In this document: positions 24,520 through 32,538 of the stretch, one piece after another | Layout of the letters: every line of letters begins with the position of its first letter | How positions within the stretch are numbered: position 1 is the stretch's first letter | NCBI GenBank assembly: GCA_017994815.1 | Contig: JAGOJY010000015.1 | Coordinates: 59,473-92,010 of the forward strand | From: Acidobacteriota bacterium | Lineage (GTDB): Bacteria; Acidobacteriota; Polarisedimenticolia; J045 | Direction of reading: 5' to 3' | DNA length: 32,538 nucleotides | Made by a program: the position numbers and the translations under genes | The notes under the pieces: model-generated | Seen by the model: the letters and a program-made list of their open reading frames with translations, nothing else | Database searches by the model: none | Told to the model about the DNA's origin: nothing

Positions 24520-25863
24520 ATGGGTCGCGTGATCCGCGCCGCTGCCCTCGCCACCCTGCTGCTCCTGGCCTGTTTCGCCGCGGGCGCCGAGCCGCGCCCC
24601 GATGCGCTCCCGGAAGCGCTCTACCACCCGCTCCCGCAGCCGCCGCCGGAGACCGCCGGCACCGGGCTCGCGCCGTCGGTGCGCGTGCGACTGCACACCG
24701 ACGAAGCGGGTCGTGTCAGCTCGGTCGAGGTGCTGTCCGTCGAACCGCCCTCGATCTACGACCGCGCGTTCGCACGCGTGACGGAGCAGTCGCTGCGCCG
24801 CTGGCGCTTCCTGCCGCGGATCGAGAACGGGCGCCCGGTGGCGTCCACGCTGGGCTGGTCGATCCAGTTCCCCTCGCTGCAGGCGCCGGGGCCGCTCGCC
24901 GAGCGCTCCGAGGCAACCGCGATCCTCGGCGACGAGCAGCGCGAGCGGTTCCGCAGGATGGTCCTCTCGCTGCCGGCGCCCCAGCGCCAGCAGCTGCTGG
25001 AGCAGCTGAGCCGCCGGGCCGAGGCGCTCATCGACCCGGCGCACCGGACCTCCGCCGAGTCGGAGCACTTCGCGGTCGTGACCGACCTGCCGCAGCGCGG
25101 TGTCGCGCAGCGGCTCGCGCGCAACTTCGAGGCGGCGCGCCTCGCCGCGTCGAACGTGTTGCGGCCGACGATCCCGGAGTCGCCGGCCGGGGTGAAGGTC
25201 CACGCCTACGTGTACGCCTCCGACACCGCCTACGACAAGCTGGTCGCGAGCGTCAGCGCGTTCGAGTGGACCGCGGGGTTCTACCATCCGGCCGGCCTGA
25301 TCGCGCTGCACGCGAACTGGCCGACCCCGCAGCACATGCTGTCGATCCAGGTCCACGAGGCGGTGCACGCGCTGGTCGACCAGCAGGTGGTGCGGCCCGG
25401 CGTGTCGCTGCCGCGCTGGCTCGACGAGGGGCTCGCGGAGTACCTCGGCCACTCCGACGTGCGGCGCGGGCGGCTCGTCCCGGGCAGCCACCGCCAGAAC
25501 TGGGCCGGCTTCTACTTCGTGCCGAACGTTCAGGAAGTGCTGCTGGTGCCAACCACCGGCAGCGCCAAGACCCGCGTCGCGAAGCGGGCGGCGCGGCTCG
25601 GGCGCGCGCTGAGCCTCTCGCAGCTGATGGGCGCCACGCCCGTGCAGTTCTACAACGTGCAGCGCTCCTTGTACTACAGCCAATCGTGGCTCGTCGTGCA
25701 CTTCCTGCGGCACGGCGAAGCCGGCTGGGACGTGCAGCGCTTCCCGCGCTTCGTGCTGTACGCGGCGGAGGGGTACCCGGCGCTCGACGCGTTCCGCGCC
25801 GTGTACGGCGCGGACCCGGCGCAGTTCGAGGAACGCTTCCAGCAGTACCTGCTCCGGTTCTGA
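24520..25863 (+). CDS. Exported gluzincin-type metallopeptidase-like protein with TonB-C-like N-terminal domain
   Basis: The protein has 447 residues. The N-terminus (1-23) is a signal peptide; LLAC at 15-18 could be a lipobox, or cleavage may follow AGA. Residues about 50-120 resemble a TonB C-terminal domain (VRVRLHTDEAGRVSSVEVLS, then SLRRWRFLP). The C-terminal half carries zinc peptidase motif HEAVH (His279, Glu280, His283) and the downstream glutamate in WLDEGLAEYLG (about 300-310), the order seen in DUF1570-like and other gluzincins. It should act in the periplasm or on the surface, perhaps on peptidoglycan or proteins; the substrate is unknown. The start ATG sits directly after the inverted repeat; a longer frame back to 24349 is open but reads through that repeat. 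The stop directly abuts the stop of the convergent TPR gene. Confidence 0.82.
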   Translation: MGRVIRAAALATLLLLACFAAGAEPRPDALPEALYHPLPQPPPETAGTGLAPSVRVRLHTDEAGRVSSVEVLSVEPPSIYDRAFARVTEQSLRRWRFLPRIENGRPVASTLGWSIQFPSLQAPGPLAERSEATAILGDEQRERFRRMVLSLPAPQRQQLLEQLSRRAEALIDPAHRTSAESEHFAVVTDLPQRGVAQRLARNFEAARLAASNVLRPTIPESPAGVKVHAYVYASDTAYDKLVASVSAFEWTAGFYHPAGLIALHANWPTPQHMLSIQVHEAVHALVDQQVVRPGVSLPRWLDEGLAEYLGHSDVRRGRLVPGSHRQNWAGFYFVPNVQEVLLVPTTGSAKTRVAKRAARLGRALSLSQLMGATPVQFYNVQRSLYYSQSWLVVHFLRHGEAGWDVQRFPRFVLYAAEGYPALDAFRAVYGADPAQFEERFQQYLLRF

Positions 25864-27234
25864 TCAGGGCGCCGGGCGCGAGCGCTCCAGCACCTCGTGC
25901 GACTTCTCCTCGTCGCCGAGGGCGGCGTAGGCGAGGCCGAGGAACTGGTGCGCTGCGCGCAGGTCGGGCTGCAGCTCGAGCGCGCGCTCGAGGTCGGCGA
26001 CCGCCTCGGCCGGCCGGCCGAGCCGCACGCGCACAGCGCCGCGCTCGAGCAGCGCGACGGCCAGCGCCGGCGCGATCTCCAACGCGCGGCCGAGCGCGCG
26101 CTCGGCGTCGTCCCAGCGCTGCAACCGGCTCGCCGCGAGCCCGAGGTTGTACCACGCGGCGTCGGAGCCGGGCAGCAACTCGACGGCGCGCCGCAGCACC
26201 TCGAAGGCGGCCGCGGCGTTGCCGGTCGCCAGCCGCGCGCTCCCCTCGTTCAGCACCCTCAGCGGGTCGGTTTCGGTGCGCCAGCGCTCGGCCAGCGCGC
26301 GGTCCTGCGCGCCCGATGCGCCGCCCGGGGTGTACAGGTGCAGCACGACCGCCTGCAGGTCGGCGTTCGCCGGGTACAGCCGCGCCAGCCGGCGGAAGGT
26401 CCGGTCGGCCAGATCGCCGCGCCCGGCGTCGTTGAGCGCCCACGCGAGATCCGTCAGCTCGTCGGCGCCGCTGCGAGCGATCTCCGGCCGTATGCGCACC
26501 GGGTCCAGCTCGCGGCGCAGCTCGGCGTCGGGCCGCGCGAGGAATGCCGCCAGCTCGCCCTCGAACTCCGCCGCGCGGCCGAGGTTCGCCAAGGCGGTCC
26601 AGCGCAGCAGGCGCAGCAGCGGGTCCGCGGACCAGGTCCCGGCCGATCCGGAGCCGGCGAGCACGTCCTCCCAGCGCCCGAGCTGCCGGTCCAGGCGCAG
26701 GCAGGCGTAGCGCACCGCCGGGTCCGGGTGCTCCTCGAGCAGCCGCCCGAACGTCGCCCTCGCGTCGGCGTACTGCCCGAGGCGCTCCTGCACCAGCCCG
26801 AGCAGGCGCAGCGTGCGCGTGTCGCCGGGCTCCCGCCCCGCCCGCGATCGCAGGTTCTCTTCGAAGATCCGCAGGTCCTCGGCGCTGCTCGACGGGCGCT
26901 CGATCCAGCGCAGCACCGAGGCGCCCGGGAGGCCGCGCGTGGCGAGCGCCGCGCGCAGCGCCGCGCGCAGCCGCTGCAGCTCCGCGTCCGGCGCCCCGCG
27001 GTCCTCGGCGAGTTCCAGCAGCTCCAGCAGCGGCTCGGGGGCGCCGGGATGACCTTCCGCCGCGGCTTCGAGCAGGCGCCGCTGCTCTTCGGCCTGCCCG
27101 CGTTGCCCGGCGATGCGCGCCTGCCGCAGCTCGCCGAGGAGCGACTCCGGCGGCAGCCCCGCGCCGTCCTCGGCCGGGGCCGGCGTGGTTGCACCGATCA
27201 GGAGTGCGCAGGCGAGCAGCAGGCGGACCAGCAC
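25864..27234 (-). CDS. Exported TPR-repeat protein
   Basis: The protein has 456 residues. A signal peptide (about 1-21, VRLLLACALLIGATTPAPA) is followed by an Ala/Leu/Arg-rich helical region with degenerate repeats. At least three clear C-terminal TPRs follow (AWYNLGLAASRLQRWDDAER, ALLERGAVRVRLGRPAEAVA, AHQFLGLAYAALGDEEKSHE). TPR arrays bind partner proteins; no catalytic domain is visible. The GTG at 27234 is chosen because GGAGG lies five bases before it and the signal peptide starts there; an ATG 45 bases upstream has no ribosome site. It is divergent from the exporter operon across 43 bp. Its stop abuts the stop of the metallopeptidase-like gene with no gap (TGA/TCA). Confidence 0.85.
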   Translation of the reverse strand: MLVRLLLACALLIGATTPAPAEDGAGLPPESLLGELRQARIAGQRGQAEEQRRLLEAAAEGHPGAPEPLLELLELAEDRGAPDAELQRLRAALRAALATRGLPGASVLRWIERPSSSAEDLRIFEENLRSRAGREPGDTRTLRLLGLVQERLGQYADARATFGRLLEEHPDPAVRYACLRLDRQLGRWEDVLAGSGSAGTWSADPLLRLLRWTALANLGRAAEFEGELAAFLARPDAELRRELDPVRIRPEIARSGADELTDLAWALNDAGRGDLADRTFRRLARLYPANADLQAVVLHLYTPGGASGAQDRALAERWRTETDPLRVLNEGSARLATGNAAAAFEVLRRAVELLPGSDAAWYNLGLAASRLQRWDDAERALGRALEIAPALAVALLERGAVRVRLGRPAEAVADLERALELQPDLRAAHQFLGLAYAALGDEEKSHEVLERSRPAP

Positions 27235-27277
27235 GACGTCCTCCGGGGGCGGGACGCCCCCGCAACATCGCTTTATC

Positions 27278-28468
27278 ATGTCCTACTCGTATGCGGAGCG
27301 CCCGCTGCACGTGAAGCGAACCCTAGTTCGACTGTCGATCGCGCTGGGCCTGGTCGCGGCCGCGGTGATCGCCTGGAAGCTGTTCAGCCGTCCCAAGCCC
27401 GTGCCGGTCGTGCTGGCCACGGTCGAGCGCGGCCGGGTCGAGGAGACCGTCGCCAACACGCGGGCCGGCACGATCAAGGCCTGCCGCCGCGCGGGGCTGG
27501 CGCCGCAGATCGGCGGGCAGGTCGCCGAACTGACCGTCCACAAGGGCGACCGCGTCGCGGCCGGCGCGCTCCTGATGAAGCTGTGGAACGAGGACCTCGA
27601 GGCCCAGCTGCGGCTCGCCGAGAGCGAGGTGCGGGCGTCCGCGGCGCGCACGCGCGAGGCGTGCCTGCGCGCCGACCTCGCGGGCAAGGAGGCCGCGCGG
27701 ATCGAACAACTGCTGCGCGAGGGGATCACCTCGCAGCAGTCGGCGGACGAGGCGCGCACGCAGGCCGAGGCCGGCGCCGCGTCGTGCGCGGCCGCGCGCG
27801 CCGCGGAGAAACAGGCCGGCTCGGCGGTCGACGCGGCGCGGGCGGCGCTGGCCAAGACCGTGCTCCGGGCCCCGTTCGCCGGGATCGTGGCCGAAGTCAA
27901 CCCGGAGCTGGGCGAGTTCGTCACGCCCTCGCCGATCGGCATCCCCACCCCGCCGGCGATCGACCTGTGGGAGGAGGGCTGCCTGTACGTGGTCGCGCCG
28001 CTCGACGAGATCGACGCGCCGCGCGTCCGCACCGGCATGCCGGCCCGCGTCACGCTCGACGCCTTCCCCGACCGCACGTTCCCCGGCCACGTGAGCCGCA
28101 TCGCGCCGTACGTGCTCGATCGCGAGCGCCAGTCGCGCACCGTGGACGTCGAGGCGCGGCTGGACGACCCCGCGTCGATCCCGAACCTCCTGCCCGGCTA
28201 CAGCGCGGACATGGAGGTGCTGCTCGACGCGCGCGAGAACGTGCTGCGGATCCCGACCGAGGCGCTGCTCGAGGGAGACCGCGTCCTCGTCTACCGGGAC
28301 GGGCGGCTGGCGGAAGCCAAGGTCGCGACCGGGATCGGCAACTGGGAGCAGACCGAGATCGTCTCGGGGCTCACGGCCGGCGAGCGCGTCGTGGTGTCGC
28401 TCGATCGCGAGGGCGTGCGCGCCGGCGTCGCCGCGGTTCCGGAGACTGCGCCGGCTCCCGCGAAGTGA
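27278..28468 (+). CDS. Periplasmic membrane-fusion protein of a MacA-type exporter (HlyD/RND adaptor family)
   Basis: The protein has 396 residues. One N-terminal membrane anchor (about 18-35) is followed by a lipoyl-like half-motif (GLAPQIGGQVAELTVHKGDRV), a long helical hairpin rich in Ala/Glu/Arg, the second lipoyl half (LRAPFAGIVAEVNPELGEFV), a beta-barrel domain (about 225-310) and a membrane-proximal domain. It should link the inner-membrane MacB-like permease to an outer-membrane TolC-type channel, which is not encoded here. The ATG at 27278 lacks a ribosome site; a GTG at 27311 with a distant GGAG is an alternative. First gene of a four-gene operon: the ATPase starts 8 bp downstream. 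Confidence 0.9.
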   Translation: MSYSYAERPLHVKRTLVRLSIALGLVAAAVIAWKLFSRPKPVPVVLATVERGRVEETVANTRAGTIKACRRAGLAPQIGGQVAELTVHKGDRVAAGALLMKLWNEDLEAQLRLAESEVRASAARTREACLRADLAGKEAARIEQLLREGITSQQSADEARTQAEAGAASCAAARAAEKQAGSAVDAARAALAKTVLRAPFAGIVAEVNPELGEFVTPSPIGIPTPPAIDLWEEGCLYVVAPLDEIDAPRVRTGMPARVTLDAFPDRTFPGHVSRIAPYVLDRERQSRTVDVEARLDDPASIPNLLPGYSADMEVLLDARENVLRIPTEALLEGDRVLVYRDGRLAEAKVATGIGNWEQTEIVSGLTAGERVVVSLDREGVRAGVAAVPETAPAPAK

Positions 28469-28476
28469 GCGGACCG

Positions 28477-29147
<671 letters not shown>

Positions 29148-29151
<4 letters not shown>

Positions 29152-30353
29152 GCGCGGCCGACGTGCTGCGCTTCGTCGCCGGCGCGTTGCGCGGGCACCG
29201 GCTGCGCTCGGGGCTGACGCTCTTGGCGATGGCGATCGGCGTGGCCGCCGTCGTCGTGCTGACCGCGCTCGGCGAGGGCGCGCGGCGCTACGTCACGGGC
29301 GAGTTCGCCTCCCTCGGCAGCTACCTCCTGATCGTGCTCCCCGGGCGTGCCGAGACGACCGGCGGGCCGCCGCCGCTGCTCGGCGAGACCGAGCGCGACC
29401 TGACGATCGCCGACGCCATGGCGCTCGACCGCGCGCCGGCGGTCCGCCGCGTCGCGCCGCTGAACTTCGGCACGGCGATCCTGTCCGCCGGCGGGCGCGA
29501 GCGCGAAGTGCCGGTGCTCGGCTCGACGCGCGACATGCTGGAGATCCAGCACCTCGAGATGGCCTCCGGCGACTTCCTCCCCGCCGGTGATCCCGAGACC
29601 GCGCTGCCCGTCGTCGTGCTCGGGGCCAAGGTCCGCGAGGAGATCTTCGGCCGCGGGCGCGCGCTCGGGCAGGCGGTGCGGCTCGGCGACCGCCGCTTCC
29701 GCGTGATCGGCGTGATGGCCTCGCGCGGGCGCTCGCTCGGCCTCGACCGCGACGAGATGGTGATCGTGCCCGCGGCCTCGGCCGAGGCGCTGTTCAACAT
29801 CACCTCGCTGTTCCGCGTGCTGGTCGAGGCGCGCTCGCGCGACTCGATCCAGCTCGCGCGCGAGCAGGTGCTGTCGATCATCCGCAGCCGGCACGACGGC
29901 AAGGACGACGTGACGGTGATCACGCAGGACGCCGTGCTCGCGGCGTTCGACCGGATCCTCGGCGCGCTGACGTACACGCTGGCCGGCATCGCCGCGATCA
30001 GTCTCTCGGTGGCCGGCGTCCTGGTGATGAACGTGATGCTGGTCTCGGTCGCCGAGCGCACGCCGGAGGTCGGGCTGCTCAAGGCGATCGGCGCCCCGCC
30101 GCGGCAGATCCTCGCGCTGTTCCTGGCCGAGGCCGCGCTGCTGTCCGCGGCCGGGGGGCTGGCCGGCGTCCTCGCCGGCCACGCCGGGGCGTGGCTGATA
30201 CAGCAGGTTTACCCGGCGCTCGACACGCGCCCGCCCGCCTGGGCCATCGCCGCCTCGCTCGGCACGGCGATCGTCGCCGGCCTGCTGTTCGGCGTGCTGC
30301 CGGCGCGGCGCGCCGCGCGCCTCGAGCCGGTCGGCGCGCTGTCGAGGCGCTGA
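29148..30353 (+). CDS. MacB-like ABC permease, subunit 1
   Basis: The protein has 401 residues with the MacB/FtsX layout: one N-terminal helix (about 21-41), a large periplasmic domain (about 45-270) and three C-terminal helices (about 277-390). The FtsX-like core is seen as VSVAERTPEVGLLKAIGAPP and the ending PARRAARLEPVGAL. The start is GTG overlapping the ATPase stop. The protein should form a dimer with itself or with the very similar next gene product and move a substrate from the periplasm to the outside through a TolC-like tunnel. Substrate unknown; peptides, lipoproteins or antibiotics are typical for the family. Confidence 0.94.
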
Positions 30354-30354
30354 C

Positions 30355-31554
30355 TTGAACCTGCGCGACCTTGCGCACCTCGGCTGGGGCTCGATCCGGG
30401 GGCACCGCCTGCGCTCGGCGCTGACGGCGCTCGGGATCGCGGTCGGCGTGGCCGCGGTCGTGCTCCTGACCTCGATCGGCGAGGGCACGCAGCGCTTCGT
30501 GCTGGCGGAGTTCACGCAGTTCGGAACGCACCTGGTGGCGGTCACGCCCGGCCGGACGACCACGCACGGCCTGCCGGGCGCGATCCTCGGCACGATCCGG
30601 CCGCTGACGGTCGAAGACGCCGACGCGCTGCGGCGCGTGCGCGGCGTGGTCTCGACCGTGCCGGTCGTCCAGGGCAACGTCGAGGTCTCCACCGGAAACC
30701 GCTCGCGCCGGACGACGATCCTCGGCGTCGGGGCCGACATGCCGCGGGTCTGGCAGTTCCAGGTCCGGCTCGGCCGCTTCCTGCCGCCGGACGACGCGCG
30801 CGCGGCGCGGGCCCTGGCCGTGCTCGGGGCGCGGATGCGGCGCGAGCTGTTCGGCGACGAGAATCCGCTCGGCGCGCGGATCCGCGTCGGCTCCGACCGC
30901 TACCGCGTGATCGGCGCGCTCGAGGAGAAGGGCCAGGTCCTCGGCTTCGATCTCGACGACACGGTCTACATCCCTGCCGGGCGCGCGCTCGACCTGTTCG
31001 ACCGCGAAGGCGTGATGGAGATCGACGTCCTGTACTCGGCGGGGACGCCTGCGACCGACGTCGTCGCCGGGATCCGGCGCGTCCTGACCGCGCGGCACGC
31101 GCGCGAGGACTTCACCTGCACCACGCAGCAGGAGATGCTCGACGTGCTCGGTTCGATCCTCGGCGTGCTGACGTTCGCGGTCGGCGCCTTGGGCGGGATC
31201 TCGCTGCTGGTCGGCGGGGTCGGGATCCTGACGGTGATGATGATCGCCGTGACCGAGCGCACGGCGGAGATCGGCCTGTTGCGGGCGCTCGGCGCCACGC
31301 GCGGGCAGGTGCTGACGCTGTTCCTGGCCGAGGCGGTCGCGCTCGCCGCGCTCGGCGGGCTCGCCGGCCTGCTCGCCGGGGCGGGAATCGGGCTCGCCGC
31401 CAACCTCCTGGTCCCGGCGCTGCCGGTGCACACGTCGTGGCTGTTCGCGCTCCTGGCCGAGGTCGTGGCGGCCTCGATCGGCCTCGCGGCCGGCGTCCTG
31501 CCGGCGCGCCGCGCCGCCCGCCTGGACCCGATCGAGGCCCTCCGCGCCGAGTGA
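30355..31554 (+). CDS. MacB-like ABC permease, subunit 2
   Basis: The protein has 399 residues and is a paralogue of the previous gene, with the same one-plus-three helix layout. Shared parts include RGHRLRSALTALGIAVGVAAV near the start, VTERTAEIGLLRALGATRGQ, and the ending PARRAARLDPIEAL. The periplasmic domains differ clearly in sequence. The start is TTG one base after the previous stop, with GAGGCG upstream. Two distinct permeases with one ATPase and one adaptor suggest a heterodimeric transporter. A short imperfect hairpin (about 31561-31580) follows but has no T tract. Confidence 0.93.
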   Translation: MNLRDLAHLGWGSIRGHRLRSALTALGIAVGVAAVVLLTSIGEGTQRFVLAEFTQFGTHLVAVTPGRTTTHGLPGAILGTIRPLTVEDADALRRVRGVVSTVPVVQGNVEVSTGNRSRRTTILGVGADMPRVWQFQVRLGRFLPPDDARAARALAVLGARMRRELFGDENPLGARIRVGSDRYRVIGALEEKGQVLGFDLDDTVYIPAGRALDLFDREGVMEIDVLYSAGTPATDVVAGIRRVLTARHAREDFTCTTQQEMLDVLGSILGVLTFAVGALGGISLLVGGVGILTVMMIAVTERTAEIGLLRALGATRGQVLTLFLAEAVALAALGGLAGLLAGAGIGLAANLLVPALPVHTSWLFALLAEVVAASIGLAAGVLPARRAARLDPIEALRAE

Positions 31555-31618
31555 CGGGGGGACAGGTGGCCACCCGTCCCGTTGCGCTCCGTTTCGGGCC
31601 GACCGCAGACTCGGTCTT

Positions 31619-32398
31619 GTGATCACGCACCGCGACCAGGGCGAGGGACCGCCGCTGCTCCTCCTCAACGGCGTGATGATGACGCTCTCGGCCTGGGACG
31701 GGCTGGTGCGCGCGCTGGGCCCGGGCTACCGCGTCGTCCGCTGCGATTTCCGCGGCCAGCTGCTCACGCCGGCCGCGCCGCACCGCGCGCTGGAGGACAA
31801 TGCGCGGGACCTGGTCGAACTGCTCGACCGGCTCGGCATCGGGCGCGTCCACCTCGCCGGGACTTCGTTCGGGGCCGCGGTCGCGCTGGCGTTCGCGGCG
31901 CGCTTCCCGGACCGCGTGAACACGCTGGCGCTGATCGCGGGCGGCGCGGGCCTCGGCGCACCGGCCCGCGAGCGCACCGAGCGCTGGCGGCGCGCGGCAC
32001 GGGACGTGGCGCGCGGCGGCGAGCGCCGCGAGCTGTTCGACCTGCTCGCGGCGGACATCTACTCGCGCGGGTACGCCGAGCGCGAGGCGCCCGCGATCGA
32101 GAACCGGCGCCGGCAGTTCGCGCGCTTGCCGGCCGCCTGGTTCGATCGGCTCGCGGCACTCCTCGACACCACCTCGCGCGCCGACCTTTCCGCGCTGCCC
32201 TCCCACGTGCGCGCGCGCTGCCTCGTCGTCGGCACGGAGCACGACGGGCTGGTCCCGCCCGCCGACTGCGAGCGGCTGGCGCGCACGATCCCCGGCGCGA
32301 CGTTCCGGCTGCTGCCGGACGCGGGGCACGCCGTCGTCCTGGAGAAGCCCCGCGAGACCGCGGGCCTGCTGCGCGAGTTCCTCGCCGCCCGCGGGTGA
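31619..32398 (+). CDS. Alpha/beta-hydrolase fold protein
   Basis: The protein has 259 residues. The nucleophile elbow is GTSFG with Ser83, the acid is Asp209 (GTEHDGLVPP) and the base His237 (DAGHAVVLEKP). The oxyanion region LLLLNGVMMTLSAWDG at 13-28 is in place. The cap (about 110-190) is helical and Arg-rich. Members include esterases, lactonases and non-catalytic relatives; the substrate cannot be told. The start is GTG without a visible ribosome site; the frame is closed shortly upstream. It follows the exporter operon by 64 bp on the same strand and may be co-transcribed. Confidence 0.88.
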   Translation: MITHRDQGEGPPLLLLNGVMMTLSAWDGLVRALGPGYRVVRCDFRGQLLTPAAPHRALEDNARDLVELLDRLGIGRVHLAGTSFGAAVALAFAARFPDRVNTLALIAGGAGLGAPARERTERWRRAARDVARGGERRELFDLLAADIYSRGYAEREAPAIENRRRQFARLPAAWFDRLAALLDTTSRADLSALPSHVRARCLVVGTEHDGLVPPADCERLARTIPGATFRLLPDAGHAVVLEKPRETAGLLREFLAARG

Positions 32399-32422
32399 CG
32401 CCGGTGCCACTCCCCGCCGACG

Positions 32423-32452
32423 TTGTGGCCGGCGGGCGGCGGGCCGTATTAT
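32423..32452 (+). promoter_or_regulatory. Promoter upstream of cysK
   Basis: TTGTGG (32423-32428) and TATTAT (32447-32452) are 18 bp apart, in a gap between the hydrolase stop and the cysK start. The -10 element is close to consensus. The leader to the GTG would be about 25 bases. Confidence 0.55.
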
Positions 32453-32484
32453 TCGTGCGCCGCATTCAGTTATAGGGAGGCAGC

Positions 32485-32538
32485 GTGGAGCGCATCTACC
32501 GCGACATCACCGCGACCATCGGCAACACACCCCTCGTC
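32485..32538 (+). CDS. cysK: Cysteine synthase (O-acetylserine sulfhydrylase), N-terminal fragment
   Basis: Only the first 18 codons are in the window: GTG then ERIYRDITATIGNTPLV. This matches the conserved N-terminus of CysK (IY-x-x-IT-x-TIGNTPLV). CysK makes cysteine from O-acetylserine and sulfide with pyridoxal phosphate. GTG has AGGGAGG four bases before it, confirming the start. A CysM or cystathionine beta-synthase paralogue cannot be excluded from so short a piece, since the lysine and phosphate-binding loop are outside. Confidence 0.85.
   Translation, partial: MERIYRDITATIGNTPLV

Noticed and set aside
25897..28476. A plus-strand extension upstream of the MacB-like ATPase
   Set aside because: It crosses the antisense TPR gene and the adaptor gene in the wrong frame; the ATPase N-terminus MVTLQDVARTY fits the family.

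Overview
The window is very GC-rich and tightly packed, from a Gram-negative-type bacterium. It encodes lipoproteins with lipoboxes, an apolipoprotein N-acyltransferase homologue, a MacAB-type tripartite exporter and a TonB-C-like domain. Gene style (HEAT, TPR and PDZ exported proteins, an exported protein with a C-x6-C start after the signal peptide, EgtB/EgtD) would suit Acidobacteriota or a similar high-GC environmental lineage such as Myxococcota; this is an impression, not a placement. No rRNA, tRNA, CRISPR array or insertion sequence was recognised. Several convergent gene pairs overlap or abut.

Left region (1-10693, all minus strand). A sensor kinase and OmpR/PhoB-type regulator (HK first) lie upstream of an Lnt-like acyltransferase and a giant polyketide/PUFA-synthase-like megasynthase. 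The megasynthase runs off the left edge with the order KS-KS-AT-KS-ACP-ACP. The first KS lacks one active-site histidine, and the two ACPs are almost identical at DNA level. Direct-repeat boxes TTTACA-N5-(T/A)TGACA lie on both sides of the two-component pair. One is before lnt and the other is between the kinase and a divergent PDZ protein gene. This suggests one regulon: an envelope sensor controlling an acyltransferase, a lipid or polyketide synthase and an exported PDZ protein.

Centre (10872-20504). The PDZ gene is followed by a non-coding stretch ending in a strong terminator, then by an egtD-egtB ergothioneine pair, a lipoprotein, and a convergent MddA-like methanethiol S-methyltransferase. 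Next come a PlsC-type acyltransferase and a convergent minus-strand group of lexA, a DUF4081-like GNAT gene and a His-rich membrane miniprotein. An exported HEAT-repeat protein is transcribed away from lexA.

Right region (20520-32538). An HD-GYP c-di-GMP phosphodiesterase with a periplasmic sensor is followed by a 555-bp gap holding a second hairpin-rich, terminator-ended stretch and an extended -10 promoter. Two tandem paralogous four-cysteine lipoproteins follow. Then come a secreted gluzincin-like protein with a TonB-C-like N-terminal domain and a convergent TPR protein. A four-gene exporter operon (membrane fusion protein, ATPase, two permeases), an alpha/beta hydrolase and the first 18 codons of cysK complete the window. 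Sulfur metabolism recurs (ergothioneine, methanethiol methylation, cysteine synthase), though these genes are not in one operon.
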